DNA from: Luminiphilus sp.
GTDB taxonomy: Bacteria; Pseudomonadota; Gammaproteobacteria; Pseudomonadales; Halieaceae
Direction of reading: 5' to 3'
Assembly (NCBI GenBank): GCA_029251065.1
Contig: JAQXEB010000007.1
Span: forward strand, 1 to 5,636
Length of the DNA stretch: 5,636 nt
Made by a program: the position numbers and the translations under genes. Within the stretch, counting starts at the first letter, position 1, and every line of letters begins with the position of its first letter. Shown piece after piece: positions 4,750-5,636 of the stretch. Below the pieces are notes generated by a model. The model was not told where the DNA came from. It made no database searches and saw only the letters and a program-made list of their open reading frames with translations.

Positions 4750-5636
4750 ATGAACTTTACGTTCACCCAGGATCAGCTTGATTTTCAGGACGCCATCGTC
4801 AGCATGCTTCGCAGTGAGGTGACGGCTGACGCGGTGCGCAGCCGGTGGGTGACGACGGCCGGTGCCGACGAGCATTTCCTCTCGCAAGTGCATGAGCTAG
4901 GTCTTAACAGCATGCTTGTGCCTGAAGCGCTCGGTGGGCTGGGCCTTGGTGTCACCGATTTCATTTTGTTAGCGGAGGCCTGTGGCGAGGTCGCATTACC
5001 GGAGCCCGTGGTGGAATCGGTGATGGTGAGTACGCCGCTACTCGTGGATATTTTGGATCAAGGCCTGGGTAATGCCGATATTCAAAAAGTGGTGGATGGT
5101 GTGCTGGCGGGAGACCTGCGAGTCGCACTCGGACACGCGATCAATCCCTGCATTAACTACGCAGACTGCGCCGACTGGTTTTTGGTTTCTGAGGGAGATG
5201 GCATTTATTTGATTCCAAAAGAGGCGATCTCCTTAAAAAAGCGAAAAAGTGTCGATCCTTCCCGCCGACTTTTTTCGGTGTCTTTTGATCCCCGCGATCA
5301 CGTCCGAGTCGCGGACGGTGACGTGGGTGCGCGTTTACAACGTTCAACGCTCAACCGCGGGGCATTGGCAAATGCGGCGCAACTGGTCGGCTTATCAAGG
5401 GGGATGTTGGATCAGAGCGTTCGATACACCACGGACAGAGAACAGTTTGGCCGCGCCATTGGTGCGAATCAGGCGGTGAAGCACTTATTAGCCGACGTCG
5501 CTGTTCAAGTGGAATACGCAAAGCCGGTCGTTTATCGCGCTGCATACACGGTCGGTGTGTCACCTAATCGTGCCGATTTTGCGGTATCACATGCGAAATC
5601 AGCGGCGACGCGTGCGGCCTTGATGGCATCGAGGCA
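4750..5636 (+). CDS. Second acyl-CoA dehydrogenase-family protein, N-terminal 295 residues, cut by right window edge
   Basis: A divergent acyl-CoA dehydrogenase-family protein, open to the window end. Its N-terminus FTFTQDQLDFQDAI (residues 3-16) and VPEALGGLGLG (57-67) match the alpha-helical N-terminal domain. The middle beta domain (about 120-190) is short and lacks the usual SEP-AGSD signature. The C-terminal domain shows NRGALANAAQLVGLSRGMLD at 202-221 and the well conserved REQFGRAIGANQAVKH at 230-245, whose R, Q and F contact FAD across subunits in this family. At the place matching E243 of the preceding dehydrogenase it has N202, so it may be the non-catalytic or complementary half of a heteromer, as known for the paired mycobacterial enzymes such as FadE28-FadE29. 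Short proteins of this kind (FadE32 and FadE33, a little over 300 residues as I recall) accompany FadE31. A GAGGG site overlapping the previous stop lies 7 bases before the ATG; the gap between the genes is 10 bases. A dnaX-like slippery site is present at codons 163-164. Pairing and substrate are inferred. Confidence 0.88.
   Translation, partial: MNFTFTQDQLDFQDAIVSMLRSEVTADAVRSRWVTTAGADEHFLSQVHELGLNSMLVPEALGGLGLGVTDFILLAEACGEVALPEPVVESVMVSTPLLVDILDQGLGNADIQKVVDGVLAGDLRVALGHAINPCINYADCADWFLVSEGDGIYLIPKEAISLKKRKSVDPSRRLFSVSFDPRDHVRVADGDVGARLQRSTLNRGALANAAQLVGLSRGMLDQSVRYTTDREQFGRAIGANQAVKHLLADVAVQVEYAKPVVYRAAYTVGVSPNRADFAVSHAKSAATRAALMASR
5220..5277 (+). other. Candidate programmed -1 frameshift element: SD-like site, A_AAA_AAG heptamer, downstream imperfect inverted repeat
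   Basis: In the frame of the second dehydrogenase, codons 162-164 (TTA AAA AAG) contain the heptamer A_AAA_AAG at 5235-5241, the slippery sequence used in E. coli dnaX. AGAGG at 5220-5224 lies 10 bases upstream, near the spacing of the stimulatory Shine-Dalgarno in dnaX. Directly downstream, CGAAAAAGT (5242-5250) can pair imperfectly with ACTTTTTTCG (5268-5277). A -1 slip would read 15 further codons and stop at the TGA at 5286, giving a protein of about 179 residues that ends within the middle domain. The stem starts immediately after the heptamer, closer than usual, and is A/T-rich, so function is uncertain. Confidence 0.25.

Noticed and set aside
5242..5277. A/T-rich inverted repeat as a transcription terminator
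   Set aside because: It lies in the middle of an intact coding frame whose conserved C-terminal domain follows. The stem is imperfect and there is no GC-rich core, so a terminator is not supported.

Overview
The window holds six protein-coding genes, two of them cut by the window edges. They are arranged as a divergent locus for the breakdown of a CoA-bound ring compound, most likely the last two rings (C and D) of steroids. On the minus strand, the left edge cuts an acyl-CoA synthetase of FadD3 type (1-857), read leftward from a TTG start. After a 147-base divergent intergenic region, five genes run rightward as one tight operon: ipdA-like (1005-1877), ipdB-like (1890-2684), an unusual crotonase-fold enoyl-CoA hydratase-family gene (2696-3568), a full-length acyl-CoA dehydrogenase (3573-4739), and a second, shorter type of acyl-CoA dehydrogenase that runs off the right edge (4750-5636). 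Gaps between the five genes are 4 to 12 bases. Three of the four downstream genes have Shine-Dalgarno sequences that overlap the previous stop codon.

How the genes fit together (family knowledge plus inference): in mycobacteria, FadD3 activates the indanedione propanoate left after rings A and B are removed (HIP) to HIP-CoA. Acyl-CoA dehydrogenases and crotonases then modify the propionyl side chain and rings, and IpdAB, a CoA-transferase-fold hydrolase, opens ring C. The set seen here (synthetase, IpdA/IpdB pair, crotonase, paired acyl-CoA dehydrogenases) is the signature of that pathway. The first dehydrogenase resembles mycobacterial FadE31 as I remember it. The crotonase does not resemble EchA20, the known ring D hydrolase, and lacks both classical catalytic glutamates, so it is the least explained gene of the window.

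Organism: base composition looks moderate (mid-fifties % GC by eye, not counted). Spacing is compact, AGGAG-type ribosome sites are common, and codon use is mixed. This fits a proteobacterium, perhaps a marine gammaproteobacterial steroid degrader, better than a high-GC actinomycete. This is inference only; no taxonomic marker is present.

No RNA gene, mobile element, CRISPR array, transcription terminator or regulator gene was seen. Apart from the 858-1004 intergenic region there is essentially no non-coding DNA. The most unusual local signal is a dnaX-like slippery heptamer with an upstream Shine-Dalgarno-like element and a downstream imperfect inverted repeat inside the second dehydrogenase gene (5220-5277).
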